Assembly (NCBI GenBank): GCA_947497485.1 | Contig: CANMHB010000004.1 | Location: 164,684 to 228,683 of the forward strand | Source: Flavobacteriales bacterium | GTDB lineage: Bacteria; Bacteroidota; Bacteroidia; Flavobacteriales_D; Crocinitomicaceae | Reading direction: 5' to 3' | Length of the DNA: 64,000 bases | Part shown: positions 9,636 through 18,838 of the stretch, one piece after another | How positions within the stretch are numbered: position 1 is the first letter of the stretch | Layout of the letters: each line of letters starts with the position of its first letter | The notes under the pieces: model-generated | What the model was told of the DNA's origin: nothing | The model's database searches: none | Seen by the model: the letters and a program-made list of their open reading frames with translations, nothing else | Position numbers and translations under genes: made by a program

Positions 9636-10319
9636 ATGAACGTAATCCTCGCTGATAGCAATGACTTAATCCGTATCGGTTTAAGAACAATTTTGTCTGC
9701 GCAGCCTGATATTACGATTAGTGGAGAAGCAATCAATAACGAAGAATTACTTGAACAAATTGGTGCTTTTGGAGCCTCAGTGGTAATAATCGATTACACA
9801 TCTCCAGGATTTGATATCAATATTGTTCCTAAAATACAGCAGAAACATAAACGTGTTCGCTTTTTAGCCATAACTCCAGAGCAAAGTGCTCAAACTTTGG
9901 TCGATGCCCTGCGTTCCGGAATTACGAGTTACGTAAAAAAGGATTGTGATCTATCAGAAATTGTAAATGCTGTTTCAGAAACCGCTCGTGGAAATAAATT
10001 TTTCTGCGGTCAAATTCTTGAGGCAATTCAAAAAGCCAATATTGATGTCAACGATTTAGATTTTGATTCATTTACCTGCGAGGCGGTAATTTTGTCCGAA
10101 CGAGAAAATGAGATAATCGTTCTAATTGCGGAGGGATATACCAATGAACAAATCGCCGAACAACTTTTTTTAAGTAAACATACGGTGAATACCCACCGCA
10201 AGAATATTATGGCTAAACTGGGTGTAAATAACACGGCTGGAATAGTTATGTATGCTGTAAAAACGAATCTGGTTTCCCCAAATAAATTTCTTTTCGCTCC
10301 AGGTCTTAAAGCGATTTAA
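9636..10319 (+). CDS. LuxR/NarL-family response regulator (orphan)
   Basis: A 227-residue two-domain regulator: receiver domain (1-120) with phosphoacceptor candidate D53 (VVIIDYTSPGFD) and conserved Lys near 101 (SYVKKD), then a LuxR-type helix-turn-helix (about 152-210; LSERENEIIVLIAEGYTNEQ, LSKHTVNTHRKNIMAKLGV). The acidic pocket usually formed by two adjacent Asp/Glu near the N terminus shows only D7 followed by S8, so metal binding may be altered. The frame is open upstream to 9462 through the tandem repeat, but MNVILADSND is the natural domain start and a good promoter precedes it. No histidine kinase is adjacent. Target genes are unknown. Confidence 0.9.
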   Translation: MNVILADSNDLIRIGLRTILSAQPDITISGEAINNEELLEQIGAFGASVVIIDYTSPGFDINIVPKIQQKHKRVRFLAITPEQSAQTLVDALRSGITSYVKKDCDLSEIVNAVSETARGNKFFCGQILEAIQKANIDVNDLDFDSFTCEAVILSERENEIIVLIAEGYTNEQIAEQLFLSKHTVNTHRKNIMAKLGVNNTAGIVMYAVKTNLVSPNKFLFAPGLKAI

Positions 10320-10327
10320 CTATTGGG

Positions 10328-11635
10328 TTAGGATAATTCTTCAATGTAGTTTAAATCCTTCCCAAAGGTTTCCTTTAGTTTATAAATGCTCCATAATGCA
10401 AGGGAAATAATTGTTAGTCCAACTATTAAGGCAGAGAGTCCATCTTCAATATTCGAAGAAACTAAAAATGAGAAAAAGAGCACAACAAGATTTACTGATC
10501 CACGAACAAAATTAGGTATCGTATTTGCGGCTGTCGAACGAATATTTGTTCCGAATTGCTCTGCTGCAATTGTTACAAAAATCGCCCAATACCCAGTCGA
10601 AGCACCCAAAAGGAAACAATAAAAGTAATAAGTTCCTTCGTTGATATTTCTTGAACCAAAGAGAAATAAGGACGTAACAACAATCGTCATTGATAAAAAG
10701 ATCATAACTACCTTTCTTCTGCTTTTTAATAGTTGACTCAAAAGACCTGCAACTAAATCTCCAACGGCAAGTCCGATGTATGAATACATGACAGCATATC
10801 CATTTTTTATAGTTTTCAATCCAAGCAATGGGCCAAAATTATCCTCTGAATTCATAATTAGAAGTCCAATAACAAACCAAATTGGAATTCCAATAATGAT
10901 ACACTGAATGTATTTGATGAGGTTGGATCGCTTGAAAAAAATCAATTTTAAATCACCCCGTTTAACGCCCTCTTGATGCATTTGATGAAACATTCCAGAC
11001 TCTAAAGTTCCCATTCGAATTAAAAGTAAAAGGAGTCCGAGAATTCCACCAACAATGTAGGCGACTTGCCAATTTAGAAGTGAAATACCAAAAATTGAAT
11101 GAACAATTGAACTGAAAAAGTCACCCTTGTCATATACTAATTTTGCAAAAACTGCACCGAGAGCTCCAAAGCACACTATGATCATTGTGCCATAGCCGCG
11201 CTTTTCTTTTGGCATCAGTTCAGAAACGAGTGTAATTCCAGCTCCTAATTCACCTGCAAGACCAATTCCTGCAATTACACGAATGACACAATAACTTGGG
11301 ATGTCAGTTACGAATGCATTTGCAATGTTTGCAAGAGAGTATAAGAGAATTGATCCGAACAGAACCTTAACGCGTCCCTTTTTATCTCCTAGTATTCCCC
11401 ACAATAATCCTCCAATGAACATTCCCATCATTTGTAAATTGAAAAGCATTTTCCCAATTGCACCGCGCGTTGCATCAGAAGCAAAAGGCAGAATACTTTT
11501 AATGCTGTCCGTTTTTACAACTCCAAAGAGAACTAAGTCGTAAATATCTACGAAGTATCCCAATGAAGCAATAATTACAAGCATTAAGGATTTTCGGTTA
11601 AAAACTACATTTTCCATCTGTTCGAAGATAATCAT
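10328..11635 (-). CDS. MFS transporter
   Basis: A 435-residue inner-membrane protein with about twelve hydrophobic segments. The loop 2-3 MFS signature is visible (GILGDKKGRVKVLFGSILLY), and VIRVIAGIGLAGELGAGITL followed by LVSELMPKEKRGYG resembles the metabolite:H+ symporter and sugar porter branches. A proton-coupled solute carrier is likely; the substrate is unknown. ATG codons at 11635 and 11617 are both possible starts; the second gives MENVVFNRK, close to the first helix. It is convergent with the response regulator (8 bp between stops) and divergent from the DctA-like symporter, so the two transporters may share a 91-bp control region. Confidence 0.87.
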   Translation of the reverse strand: MIIFEQMENVVFNRKSLMLVIIASLGYFVDIYDLVLFGVVKTDSIKSILPFASDATRGAIGKMLFNLQMMGMFIGGLLWGILGDKKGRVKVLFGSILLYSLANIANAFVTDIPSYCVIRVIAGIGLAGELGAGITLVSELMPKEKRGYGTMIIVCFGALGAVFAKLVYDKGDFFSSIVHSIFGISLLNWQVAYIVGGILGLLLLLIRMGTLESGMFHQMHQEGVKRGDLKLIFFKRSNLIKYIQCIIIGIPIWFVIGLLIMNSEDNFGPLLGLKTIKNGYAVMYSYIGLAVGDLVAGLLSQLLKSRRKVVMIFLSMTIVVTSLFLFGSRNINEGTYYFYCFLLGASTGYWAIFVTIAAEQFGTNIRSTAANTIPNFVRGSVNLVVLFFSFLVSSNIEDGLSALIVGLTIISLALWSIYKLKETFGKDLNYIEELS

Positions 11636-11726
11636 ATTTATTTTTCAATGTTTCAAAAAGTATTCAGATAATTTTCTTTTGTTCTTCCGAAAGATTTGTT
11701 TCTTTGTAAGGAGCTAAAATCTTTTT

Positions 11727-13004
11727 ATGGATATTCATTCTGCTGAAATAACGTCTCAAAAAAAACCTTGGTATCGTCTATTGTATGTTCAGGTTATAAT
11801 TGCAATTGTAATAGGAGTTGTTCTTGGTCATAATTGGCCTGAGCAATCCCAATCATTGAAATTGCTTGGTGATGGATTCATTGCATTGGTAAAAATGATA
11901 ATTGCTCCTGTTATTTTCATTACGGTTAGTACTGGATTAGCATCAATGAATAACCTGAATACGGTTGGACGAGTTACCGGAAAGGCGATGCTCTACTTTA
12001 TTACTTTTTCAACACTTGCCTTGGTTATTGGTATGGTTGTAGCCAATTTAATCAAACCAGGTTCAGGGATGAACATCGATCCAACATCTATTGATCCAAA
12101 ATCAATCAAGGATTATCTGAGTGCAACAAAAGAACATACGCTAACCAATTTTATTCTTGATATCATACCAACTTCACTTTTGAGTTCTTTAACCGGTGAT
12201 CGCATTCTTCAGGTTTTGTTCGTAGCAATTATATTCGGAATTGGACTATCCATGACACAGGAAAAAAGTAAACCCGTTATTGATTTTCTTCATGCCTTGG
12301 CACACCCAATTTTTAAAATTGTGGAAATCATAATGAAACTTGCTCCTATTGGTGCTTTCGGAGCTATGGCTTTCACGGTTGGAAAATATGGTTTGGCTGT
12401 TTTGTGGAACTTAATCGGGCTTGTCGGAACCTTTTATGTTACTGCTATTTTATTTATTGTTGTTATTTTAGGATTGGTTGCGGCATATAATAAATTCAAT
12501 ATTTTCAAATTATTGAGGTACATTAAAGATGAACTTTTCTTAGTTCTTGCAACGAGTTCATCTGAATCTGCTTTGCCAAATTTGATGCGGAAATTAGAGA
12601 AATTAGGCTGCTCTAAACAGGTGGTTGGGTTGGTTGTTCCCACAGGATATTCATTTAATTTGGACGGAACAAATATTTACATGACACTCGCCGCACTTTT
12701 TATCGCACAAGCTTGTAATTTTCCACTTTCTTTGAATCAGCAAATACTGATTCTACTCATTGCTATGTTGAGCTCTAAAGGTTCTGCAGGAGTAACCGGA
12801 GCCGGCTTTATTACCTTGGCAGCGACCTTAGCAGTCGTGAAAGGTTTTCCAGTTCAAGGAATTGCTTTGATATTAGGAATTGATAAATTTATGTCTGAAT
12901 GTAGGGCTTTAACAAATTTCATCGGAAATGCTGTTGCAACCATTGTTGTGGCGCGATGGGATAAACAATTGGATGAATCCGTTCTGAAAAAAGAGCTTGG
13001 ATAG
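11727..13004 (+). CDS. Dicarboxylate/amino acid:cation symporter (DctA-like)
   Basis: A 425-residue member of the DAACS family, which takes up C4-dicarboxylates or acidic amino acids with Na+ or H+ across the inner membrane. The serine-rich re-entrant loop ([13 protein letters not shown], about 275-287), [10 protein letters not shown] (311-320), the second hairpin [13 protein letters not shown] (349-361) and [20 protein letters not shown] (384-403) are all present. The run [20 protein letters not shown] is nearer to DctA than to GltP. Length matches the family. It stands alone, with 55 bp before upp. Confidence 0.92.
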   Translation: MDIHSAEITSQKKPWYRLLYVQVIIAIVIGVVLGHNWPEQSQSLKLLGDGFIALVKMIIAPVIFITVSTGLASMNNLNTVGRVTGKAMLYFITFSTLALVIGMVVANLIKPGSGMNIDPTSIDPKSIKDYLSATKEHTLTNFILDIIPTSLLSSLTGDRILQVLFVAIIFGIGLSMTQEKSKPVIDFLHALAHPIFKIVEIIMKLAPIGAFGAMAFTVGKYGLAVLWNLIGLVGTFYVTAILFIVVILGLVAAYNKFNIFKLLRYIKDELFLVLATSSSESALPNLMRKLEKLGCSKQVVGLVVPTGYSFNLDGTNIYMTLAALFIAQACNFPLSLNQQILILLIAMLSSKGSAGVTGAGFITLAATLAVVKGFPVQGIALILGIDKFMSECRALTNFIGNAVATIVVARWDKQLDESVLKKELG

Positions 13005-13059
13005 GAATTTTTAACAAATACAAAAGCAATTTAATCGATAAATTCGTAAAAACATTTTT

Positions 13060-13707
13060 ATGGTCCATAACCTATCTGAATCAGTTTCATTAATTGGAAA
13101 TTATCTTTCTGAATTACGTGATGTTAATATCCAGAAAGATGCGATGCGTTTCCGTTTAAATTTGGAGCGAATTGCTGAAATCATTGGATATGAGATTTCT
13201 AAGAAGCTTGATTATAAAATGATTCAAACTGAAACACCATTAGGCGTTTCTGAAGATAAGGTTCTTAAAGAAAACCCACTTTTAATTACCATTCTGCGAG
13301 CTGGGTTAGCTATGCATTCTGGTTTACTTCGATACTATGATCGATCAGAAAGTGCTTATATTTCCGCTTATAGAAAACATACAACACCTGAAGAGTTTGA
13401 AATTTACGTTGAATATCTTGCTGCCCCAAATTTAGATGGTCGAGTTTGGATAATAAGCGATCCAATGTTGGCAACAGGAAATTCGATGGTGACTGTCTAT
13501 AAAGCGCTTTTAAAGAATGGTAAACCTTCCAAAATATACATAGTTTCGGCGATTGCTACGCCAGATGCAATTGAATTTGTAAAACGAAATCTTCCAGATA
13601 CAACTGAAATATGGGTTGGTGCCATCGATAAAGAATTGACGGCTCAATCTTATATTGTTCCTGGACTTGGTGATGCAGGAGATTTAGCTTTTGGGGTAAA
13701 AGTTTAG
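13060..13707 (+). CDS. upp: Uracil phosphoribosyltransferase
   Basis: A 215-residue salvage enzyme making UMP from uracil and PRPP in the cytoplasm. The PRPP loop is DPMLATGNS (134-142), with ITILRAGLAM (77-86) and the C-terminal uracil-binding segment IVPGLGDAGDLAFG. Length is that of bacterial Upp (about 208-215). It is followed after 2 bp by a small membrane protein gene and then an overlapping HAD phosphatase gene; since YjjG-type phosphatases act on pyrimidine nucleotides, the three may be one nucleotide-salvage transcript (inference). Confidence 0.95.
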   Translation: MVHNLSESVSLIGNYLSELRDVNIQKDAMRFRLNLERIAEIIGYEISKKLDYKMIQTETPLGVSEDKVLKENPLLITILRAGLAMHSGLLRYYDRSESAYISAYRKHTTPEEFEIYVEYLAAPNLDGRVWIISDPMLATGNSMVTVYKALLKNGKPSKIYIVSAIATPDAIEFVKRNLPDTTEIWVGAIDKELTAQSYIVPGLGDAGDLAFGVKV

Positions 13708-13709
13708 AA

Positions 13710-14174
13710 ATGAATTGGGCTGCTTTATCAAGTGTTTTTTTTGTTGCAACATTCAAATTTATGTTTGCTCCGTTTGCTGGTCCACATGTTGGATTGCCTT
13801 TTTATGAAACTTTTTTCGCAGCATTTTTGGGAGGTAGTTTAAGCTCTGCAATCTTCTATTTTGCGAGCGATTTTTTTATGGAATGGTCTCATAATCGTAG
13901 AGTAGAGAAAAATAATTTGCTTGATCAACAAGGACTTCCTGTTCCGAATAAAAAGAAGTTTACAAAAACAAATCGCATGGTCATTCGACTAAAAATGAAA
14001 TTTGGTAAATACGGCATTTGCTTTTGGGCACCATTTTTCTTTTCCATTCCATTTGGAAGTATTATTGTTGCGAAGTTTTATGGAAAGCTGAATGAAACCT
14101 ATCCTTTAATTTTATTGGGAATGGCAATAAATGCGACAATAACAACTTTTCTAGCATATGTCGTATTCGGATAA
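13710..14174 (+). CDS. Small conserved membrane protein of unknown function
   Basis: A 154-residue protein with hydrophobic segments near 5-20, 30-50, 100-120 and 132-152 and a basic cytosolic stretch (RRVEKNN, KKKFTKTNRMVIRLKMKFGK) between the second and third. The second and third segments are Phe- and Gly-rich (FAAFLGGSLSSAIFYF, FFFSIPFGSIIVAKFYG). A distant likeness to small multidrug-export-type membrane proteins is possible but I cannot establish it. It starts 2 bp after upp and its 3' end overlaps the next gene by 17 bp, so translation is probably coupled. Confidence 0.75.
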   Translation: MNWAALSSVFFVATFKFMFAPFAGPHVGLPFYETFFAAFLGGSLSSAIFYFASDFFMEWSHNRRVEKNNLLDQQGLPVPNKKKFTKTNRMVIRLKMKFGKYGICFWAPFFFSIPFGSIIVAKFYGKLNETYPLILLGMAINATITTFLAYVVFG

Positions 14175-14868
14175 GCACATTTTCTTCGACCTTGACAGAA
14201 CTTTGTGGGATTTTGATAAAAATTCAGAATTCGCTCTTAGAGAAATTTTGAAAGGGGAAAAGTTGGATAAAGTTTGTGGAAACTTCAATAATTTTCATCA
14301 AAAATATGTTCAGGAAAATAAACGCTTGTGGCATGATTACGGTTTAGGCCTGCTTTCTAAGGAAGTTTTACGATACGAACGTTTTTACCAAACACTTTTG
14401 TTGTTTAATTTAGATGATTTAGATCTGGCGAAAAGAATGGGTGATGCTTATGTTGATCTTTCACCTCGTCAAACGCAGTTATTTCCTAACGCCAAAGAAA
14501 CACTTAATGAACTTCAAAACATTGGATTCCAGATGCACATTATAACAAATGGTTTTTCGGAAGTTCAATACATTAAACTCGAAAATTGTGGTTTAATAAA
14601 GTTTTTTGATGTCATTGTTTGTTCCGAAATCATCGGAAAAAATAAACCAGATCCAATGATTTTCAATCATGCTTTATCTGAAGCAAAAGCTGTTTCCTCT
14701 AATTCTTTGATGATTGGCGATGATTATCATGCCGATATAAATGGTGCTATTCAATCTGGAATGCAAGCTGTTCTTTTCGATCCGTTCGAAAAAGAGAATC
14801 CCGATTTTGAAAACAGAATCAAAGATTTGTCTGAAATTCCCGAAATGGCTATAAAATTACTCCGATAA
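14158..14868 (+). CDS. yjjG: HAD-family noncanonical pyrimidine nucleotidase (YjjG type)
   Basis: A 236-residue HAD hydrolase. Motif I FFDLDRTLWDF gives nucleophile D11 and acid/base D13; motif II is in IITNGFS; motif III in GKNKPDPMIF; motif IV in MIGDDYHADI. An alpha-helical cap lies between motifs I and II. The start FFDLDRTLWDFDKNS is typical of the YjjG group, which dephosphorylates nucleoside monophosphates, including damaged pyrimidine ones. It overlaps the preceding membrane protein gene by 17 bp and its stop abuts the stop of convergent rlmB. Confidence 0.87.
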   Translation: MSYSDKHIFFDLDRTLWDFDKNSEFALREILKGEKLDKVCGNFNNFHQKYVQENKRLWHDYGLGLLSKEVLRYERFYQTLLLFNLDDLDLAKRMGDAYVDLSPRQTQLFPNAKETLNELQNIGFQMHIITNGFSEVQYIKLENCGLIKFFDVIVCSEIIGKNKPDPMIFNHALSEAKAVSSNSLMIGDDYHADINGAIQSGMQAVLFDPFEKENPDFENRIKDLSEIPEMAIKLLR

Positions 14869-15636
14869 CTAACTGTAAAGCTCTTGTCGTAATTTCTCAT
14901 AAAGAACCATTCCAGTTGCCACACCAACGTTTAGCGACGAAATTTCTCCACGCATTGGAATTTTGGCTTTTATATCGGACATATTGATCAAATCCTGGGT
15001 AATTCCATTTTCTTCTGAACCCATTATGATTGCTACTGATCCGCGTAAATTTACTTGATAGAGTGGGGTAGCGGATTTTTCAGTACAAGCAACCAATCGA
15101 AGTCCACTTTGCTGAAGATAGAACAAGCTATTTTTAAGGTCATCAGTTTTACATACTGGAATTCTATTTAAAGCTCCTGCTGAGGCTTTCATAGCGTCAG
15201 AAGAAACGAGAGCAGAACCCTTGGATGGAATTAAAATTGCATCAACACCTTCACATTCTGCCGTTCTCGCAATTGCACCAAAATTTCGAACATCAGTAAT
15301 TCTGTCTAAAACCAGTATAGTTGGTTTTTTACCTTCTTCAAGCATTTGGTCAACTAGTGTCTCGATTTCCTTGTATTCAATAGGTGTCACAAAAGCTACA
15401 ACACCTTGATGGTTTCCAGATGTTAGCGAATCGATTTTTTGAGCAGGCACAAATTGTAATTGAAAATGTTTACCAGTCAAGGCTTCTCGAAGTTCATTGA
15501 ATACCTCCTTTTGAATACCCTTTTGAATTAATATTTTATTAAGCTCTCGATCTGCTTTGATAGCTTCAATTACTGAATGAATTCCGTAGATAATATCCGT
15601 TCTTTCTTTTTTCTGGTAATGTTGTTTTCTTTCCAT
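14869..15636 (-). CDS. rlmB: 23S rRNA (guanosine-2'-O-)-methyltransferase RlmB
   Basis: A 255-residue SPOUT (SpoU/TrmH) methyltransferase. The N-terminal substrate-binding domain (IIYGIHSVIEAI, HQGVVAFV) is followed by the knotted catalytic domain with motif 1 DVRNFGAIARTA (115-126, catalytic-type Arg), motif 2 GSEENGI (206-212) and motif 3 IPMRGEISSLNVGVATG (226-242). RlmB 2'-O-methylates G2251 in the peptidyl-transferase P loop of 23S rRNA; a related TrmH role cannot be fully excluded. It overlaps the upstream OsmC gene by one base on the same strand, indicating cotranscription. Confidence 0.93.
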   Translation of the reverse strand: MERKQHYQKKERTDIIYGIHSVIEAIKADRELNKILIQKGIQKEVFNELREALTGKHFQLQFVPAQKIDSLTSGNHQGVVAFVTPIEYKEIETLVDQMLEEGKKPTILVLDRITDVRNFGAIARTAECEGVDAILIPSKGSALVSSDAMKASAGALNRIPVCKTDDLKNSLFYLQQSGLRLVACTEKSATPLYQVNLRGSVAIIMGSEENGITQDLINMSDIKAKIPMRGEISSLNVGVATGMVLYEKLRQELYS

Positions 15637-16034
15637 TAAATAAAATTAAATTCCATCTCTACGTTTCCGTCAAGTGTTTTTGCAACCGGGCAAGCTTTAC
15701 CTGCTGCAATTGCTTTTTCCAAGGTTTTTTCGTCCCAATTATTTCCTTTCAAATCAATATGCAGAACGATTTTATCAATTCTGCGTGGTCCTGAACCCAT
15801 TATTTTTTGAACTGAAACTTCACCGTTTGTAAATGGAATCTCGTGATTTTGACAATAAATCCCAATGATTGTTAACATACATGAGGCAAGTGAAGTCGCA
15901 ACTAAATCAGTTGGTGAAAATGCTTCTCCTTTTCCAAAATTATCCAAAGGTGCATCTGTCAAAATTTTATTACCAGAACTCAAATGTTCACATGACGTTC
16001 TTAAATTTCCAAGGTAAGTTACTTTTGATGTCAT
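15636..16034 (-). CDS. OsmC/Ohr-family peroxiredoxin-like protein
   Basis: A 132-residue OsmC-fold protein. The two redox cysteines are visible, C52 in VATSLASCMLTIIG and C115 in GKACPVAKTL. These proteins reduce organic hydroperoxides using a Cys pair, as dimers in the cytoplasm. Separation of OsmC from Ohr from sequence alone is not safe. The gene precedes rlmB with a one-base overlap, and a TAacTTTG box lies 19 bp upstream of its start. Confidence 0.9.
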   Translation of the reverse strand: MTSKVTYLGNLRTSCEHLSSGNKILTDAPLDNFGKGEAFSPTDLVATSLASCMLTIIGIYCQNHEIPFTNGEVSVQKIMGSGPRRIDKIVLHIDLKGNNWDEKTLEKAIAAGKACPVAKTLDGNVEMEFNFI

Positions 16035-16053
16035 CGTTAGATATGATTAACAG

Positions 16054-16061
16054 CAAAGTTA
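16054..16061 (-). promoter_or_regulatory. Putative -7 promoter box for the OsmC-rlmB pair
   Basis: Read on the minus strand this is TAacTTTG, matching the Bacteroidota -7 consensus, and it ends 19 bp before the OsmC start codon. No TTG box was found at the usual distance. The remainder of the 159-bp intergenic stretch up to 16193 holds nothing else I recognise. Confidence 0.45.
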
Positions 16062-16193
16062 GCTATTAATTTGCTTTTCCTATACATGATTCATACAATG
16101 GAAAAATCTTAATGAAAGTTTTATTGAAATTGGTTATTTTTGGCTGCAACTAAAAACGATAGGATACGTCAATCTCATATCTAATTTTGAAAC

Positions 16194-18833
16194 ATGAAAT
16201 TTTTAACACTGTTTACTTTTTCGCTTGTAATCATAACCAACATTTATTCTCAATCTGTTCCTTGTCCATTCGTTGATGCAGGACCAGATCAAACGTTTGA
16301 CTGTTCTCAAAACTGCACGAATTTAACGGCATCTTATTTAGATATTAGAGAGACTTCTTCCTACACGGTTGAGGGAATGCCACATACACCACCCATTGCG
16401 TACAATGCGCCAAATGGAACAGGAGTATCAGTAAATATAGATGATCGCTGGAGTAGTGTGATTACATTACCTTTTAACTTTTGTTTTTATGGAGTAACAT
16501 ATAATCAGTTGCTGATTGGTTCTAATGGAAATTTGAATTTTAGTTTGACAAGTGCGGGTGGATATTCCAATTGGTCTTTTACGGCAAGTTGTCCGTCTAC
16601 TAATTTGGTTAGTGCAGGAAATATTTTTGGAATTTATCATGATATTGACCCGTCTGTGTGCGGCGACATTTACTATTACGTAATTGGAAATGCGCCATGT
16701 AGGCAATTCATTGTTTCATACAATCAAATATGTCAATATAGTTGTAATTCTATTACAAGTAGGCATATGATGGTTTTAAATGAAACAACAAATTACATTG
16801 ACGTCTACGTCGAGGCGAAACCTCTATGTTCTGGATGGAATTCTGGCAATGCAATTATTGGTTTACAGAATCCAGCAGGTACGGTCGGAATTACTGCACC
16901 TGGTCGAAACACCAATCCAGATTGGACAGTGACAACCCCGGAGGCCTGGCGATTTAAACCTGCAGGAAATCCTTTGTATACTTTTCAATGGTTAAATGGA
17001 ACCACTTCTCTTGGATCTACAAACACTATTAATGTTTGCCCAACTCAAGCTACAACTTACACAACCGAGTTTATCTACACACCTTGTGGCGAGACGACAC
17101 CGGTTACACTCACCGATAATGTTACTGTAACTCCTGCCCCTGGATCAATGCAAGTAACCTCTGTTCTAAACCCATCAGTTTGTGGTCAATCAAATGGATC
17201 AGTCTCTTTAACAGCAACAGGAGGAAGTGGTGTTTACCAATATTCGAGTGATAATATTACGTTTGGATCAAATGCTGTATTTTCTAATTTGTCAGCAGGC
17301 CAATACACGTTTTATGTGAATGACGATAATGGTTGTTCGGTAACTTATCCTGTAACTGTTTTAGATCAGTCAACCTTAGCGGCATCCTTCGGAGGAATTA
17401 CGAATGTTAGTTGTTTTGGTGGTTCAGATGGTGAAATTATAATTAATGCAACTGGTGGAACTCAACCTTATAATTTTGTTTTAGGTACGGGATCTCCTCA
17501 AAACAATGGTCTTTACAATGGATTGCAAGCTGGCTCGTTTGCATTTTCAATAACAGATGCAGAGGGATGCAGTTTCCAACTGGATACGGTTCTAACCGAG
17601 CCCGATGAATTAGAATTGTCATTTGTATCTGCAGATACAACTTTGTGTAATTTGGATAATGGTGCTTTAGAAGTTGCAAGTGTTGGCGGTACAGGAAATC
17701 CAATTTATTCAATAGACGGTTTCTTAACTCAACAGGTTTCGGGTCTTTTTAGTTCCTTGTTCTCTAACTCTTACCTAGTTGAGGTTCAAGATGAAAATGG
17801 ATGTCAAGATACATTAACCGTTTTTGTTCCTGCGGATTCTTCTGTTCAAGCTGACCTGCTCGCGGCTATAGATATTTCATGTAATGGATTAAATGATGGA
17901 GCACTTTCGGTACAAGCATCTATCGGCCCATTACCATATACCTATGCGATTAACAATGGTACTCCTCAAAATTTCTCCGTTTTTTCAAATCTCTCTCCAG
18001 GAAATTATACAATAACCGTTACTGATAATAATGGTTGCCAGGATACAGTTCAGGCAGCAATATCCGAACCATCTTTGCTAACAACTGATGCAACAATACC
18101 TCCCACGATATGCGCTGGAGATACTGTCCTGCTTTTTGCAAACATAACTGGAGGAACTCAACCTTACACGTTAATTTGGAATGGTAACATTACAGGGAAC
18201 TCAGCCTTTGATTTCCCATCTTTACCCACTACTTACAACTTAGTGGTAACGGATGCTTCGGGGTGTACGGCCAATGATCAAGTTTCAGTTGATGTCTTGA
18301 CTGTACCTACTGCTCAAGCATTAATTAGTCCCTCAACTGGTTACCAACCGCTTTCAGTAGTGATTTCCAATATTTCTATCAATGCAAATTCGTATCAATG
18401 GGATTTCGGTAATGGCCAAACCTTAAATTCAGTTGATTTGAGTGCTATAAATATGGATTACATTTCCCCAGGAACTTATTATATAAACTTGAATGCATCA
18501 AATGGTTTGTGTTTTGATAATTGGATTGATTCAATTATTGTACTTCCTTATGAAATACTTGAAGTAGATGTCCCGAATGTTTTCTCCCCAAATGGTGATG
18601 GTTCGAATGAAGGATATTCAATTATTACCCGAAATGCAACCGCAATCGAAGCAGTGATTGTTGATCGATGGGGTGTTAAAATGGTTGAAATTGATGATTT
18701 GAGCTACAAATGGGATGGAAAAACTCCTTCAGGAAATGAAGCTACTGATGGGGTATATTTTGTAAAATATAAAGTCACTGGATTAAACAATCAGGAAATA
18801 CAAGGACATACATTCTTCCATTTGATTAGATAA
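16194..18833 (+). CDS. Secreted adhesin: nidogen-like domain, SprB repeats, PKD, T9SS type B sorting domain
   Basis: An 879-residue protein with a signal peptide (MKFLTLFTFSLVIITNIYSQ). Residues about 60-270 look like a nidogen (NIDO)-type domain (LPFNFCFYGVTYNQLLIGSN, NIFGIYHDIDPS, AIIGLQNPAG). About five SprB-like repeats follow (VCGQSNGSVSLTATGGSG, VSCFGGSDGEIIINATGGTQ and others), then an Ig-like segment, a PKD domain (YQWDFGNGQ) and the C-terminal sorting domain (VPNVFSPNGDG, DRWGVKMVE, WDGKTPSGN, FFHLIR). It is expected on the cell surface via type IX secretion. The sorting domain is nearly the same as that of the next gene, 5 bp downstream, so the two probably form one transcript and are partly paralogous. 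Confidence 0.88.
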   Translation: MKFLTLFTFSLVIITNIYSQSVPCPFVDAGPDQTFDCSQNCTNLTASYLDIRETSSYTVEGMPHTPPIAYNAPNGTGVSVNIDDRWSSVITLPFNFCFYGVTYNQLLIGSNGNLNFSLTSAGGYSNWSFTASCPSTNLVSAGNIFGIYHDIDPSVCGDIYYYVIGNAPCRQFIVSYNQICQYSCNSITSRHMMVLNETTNYIDVYVEAKPLCSGWNSGNAIIGLQNPAGTVGITAPGRNTNPDWTVTTPEAWRFKPAGNPLYTFQWLNGTTSLGSTNTINVCPTQATTYTTEFIYTPCGETTPVTLTDNVTVTPAPGSMQVTSVLNPSVCGQSNGSVSLTATGGSGVYQYSSDNITFGSNAVFSNLSAGQYTFYVNDDNGCSVTYPVTVLDQSTLAASFGGITNVSCFGGSDGEIIINATGGTQPYNFVLGTGSPQNNGLYNGLQAGSFAFSITDAEGCSFQLDTVLTEPDELELSFVSADTTLCNLDNGALEVASVGGTGNPIYSIDGFLTQQVSGLFSSLFSNSYLVEVQDENGCQDTLTVFVPADSSVQADLLAAIDISCNGLNDGALSVQASIGPLPYTYAINNGTPQNFSVFSNLSPGNYTITVTDNNGCQDTVQAAISEPSLLTTDATIPPTICAGDTVLLFANITGGTQPYTLIWNGNITGNSAFDFPSLPTTYNLVVTDASGCTANDQVSVDVLTVPTAQALISPSTGYQPLSVVISNISINANSYQWDFGNGQTLNSVDLSAINMDYISPGTYYINLNASNGLCFDNWIDSIIVLPYEILEVDVPNVFSPNGDGSNEGYSIITRNATAIEAVIVDRWGVKMVEIDDLSYKWDGKTPSGNEATDGVYFVKYKVTGLNNQEIQGHTFFHLIR

Positions 18834-18838
18834 AATAT

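Noticed and set aside
16182..16189. TAatTTTG promoter box before the adhesin at 16194
   Set aside because: Only 4 bp separate it from the start codon, which would place the transcript start inside the gene; no TTG box is spaced correctly.
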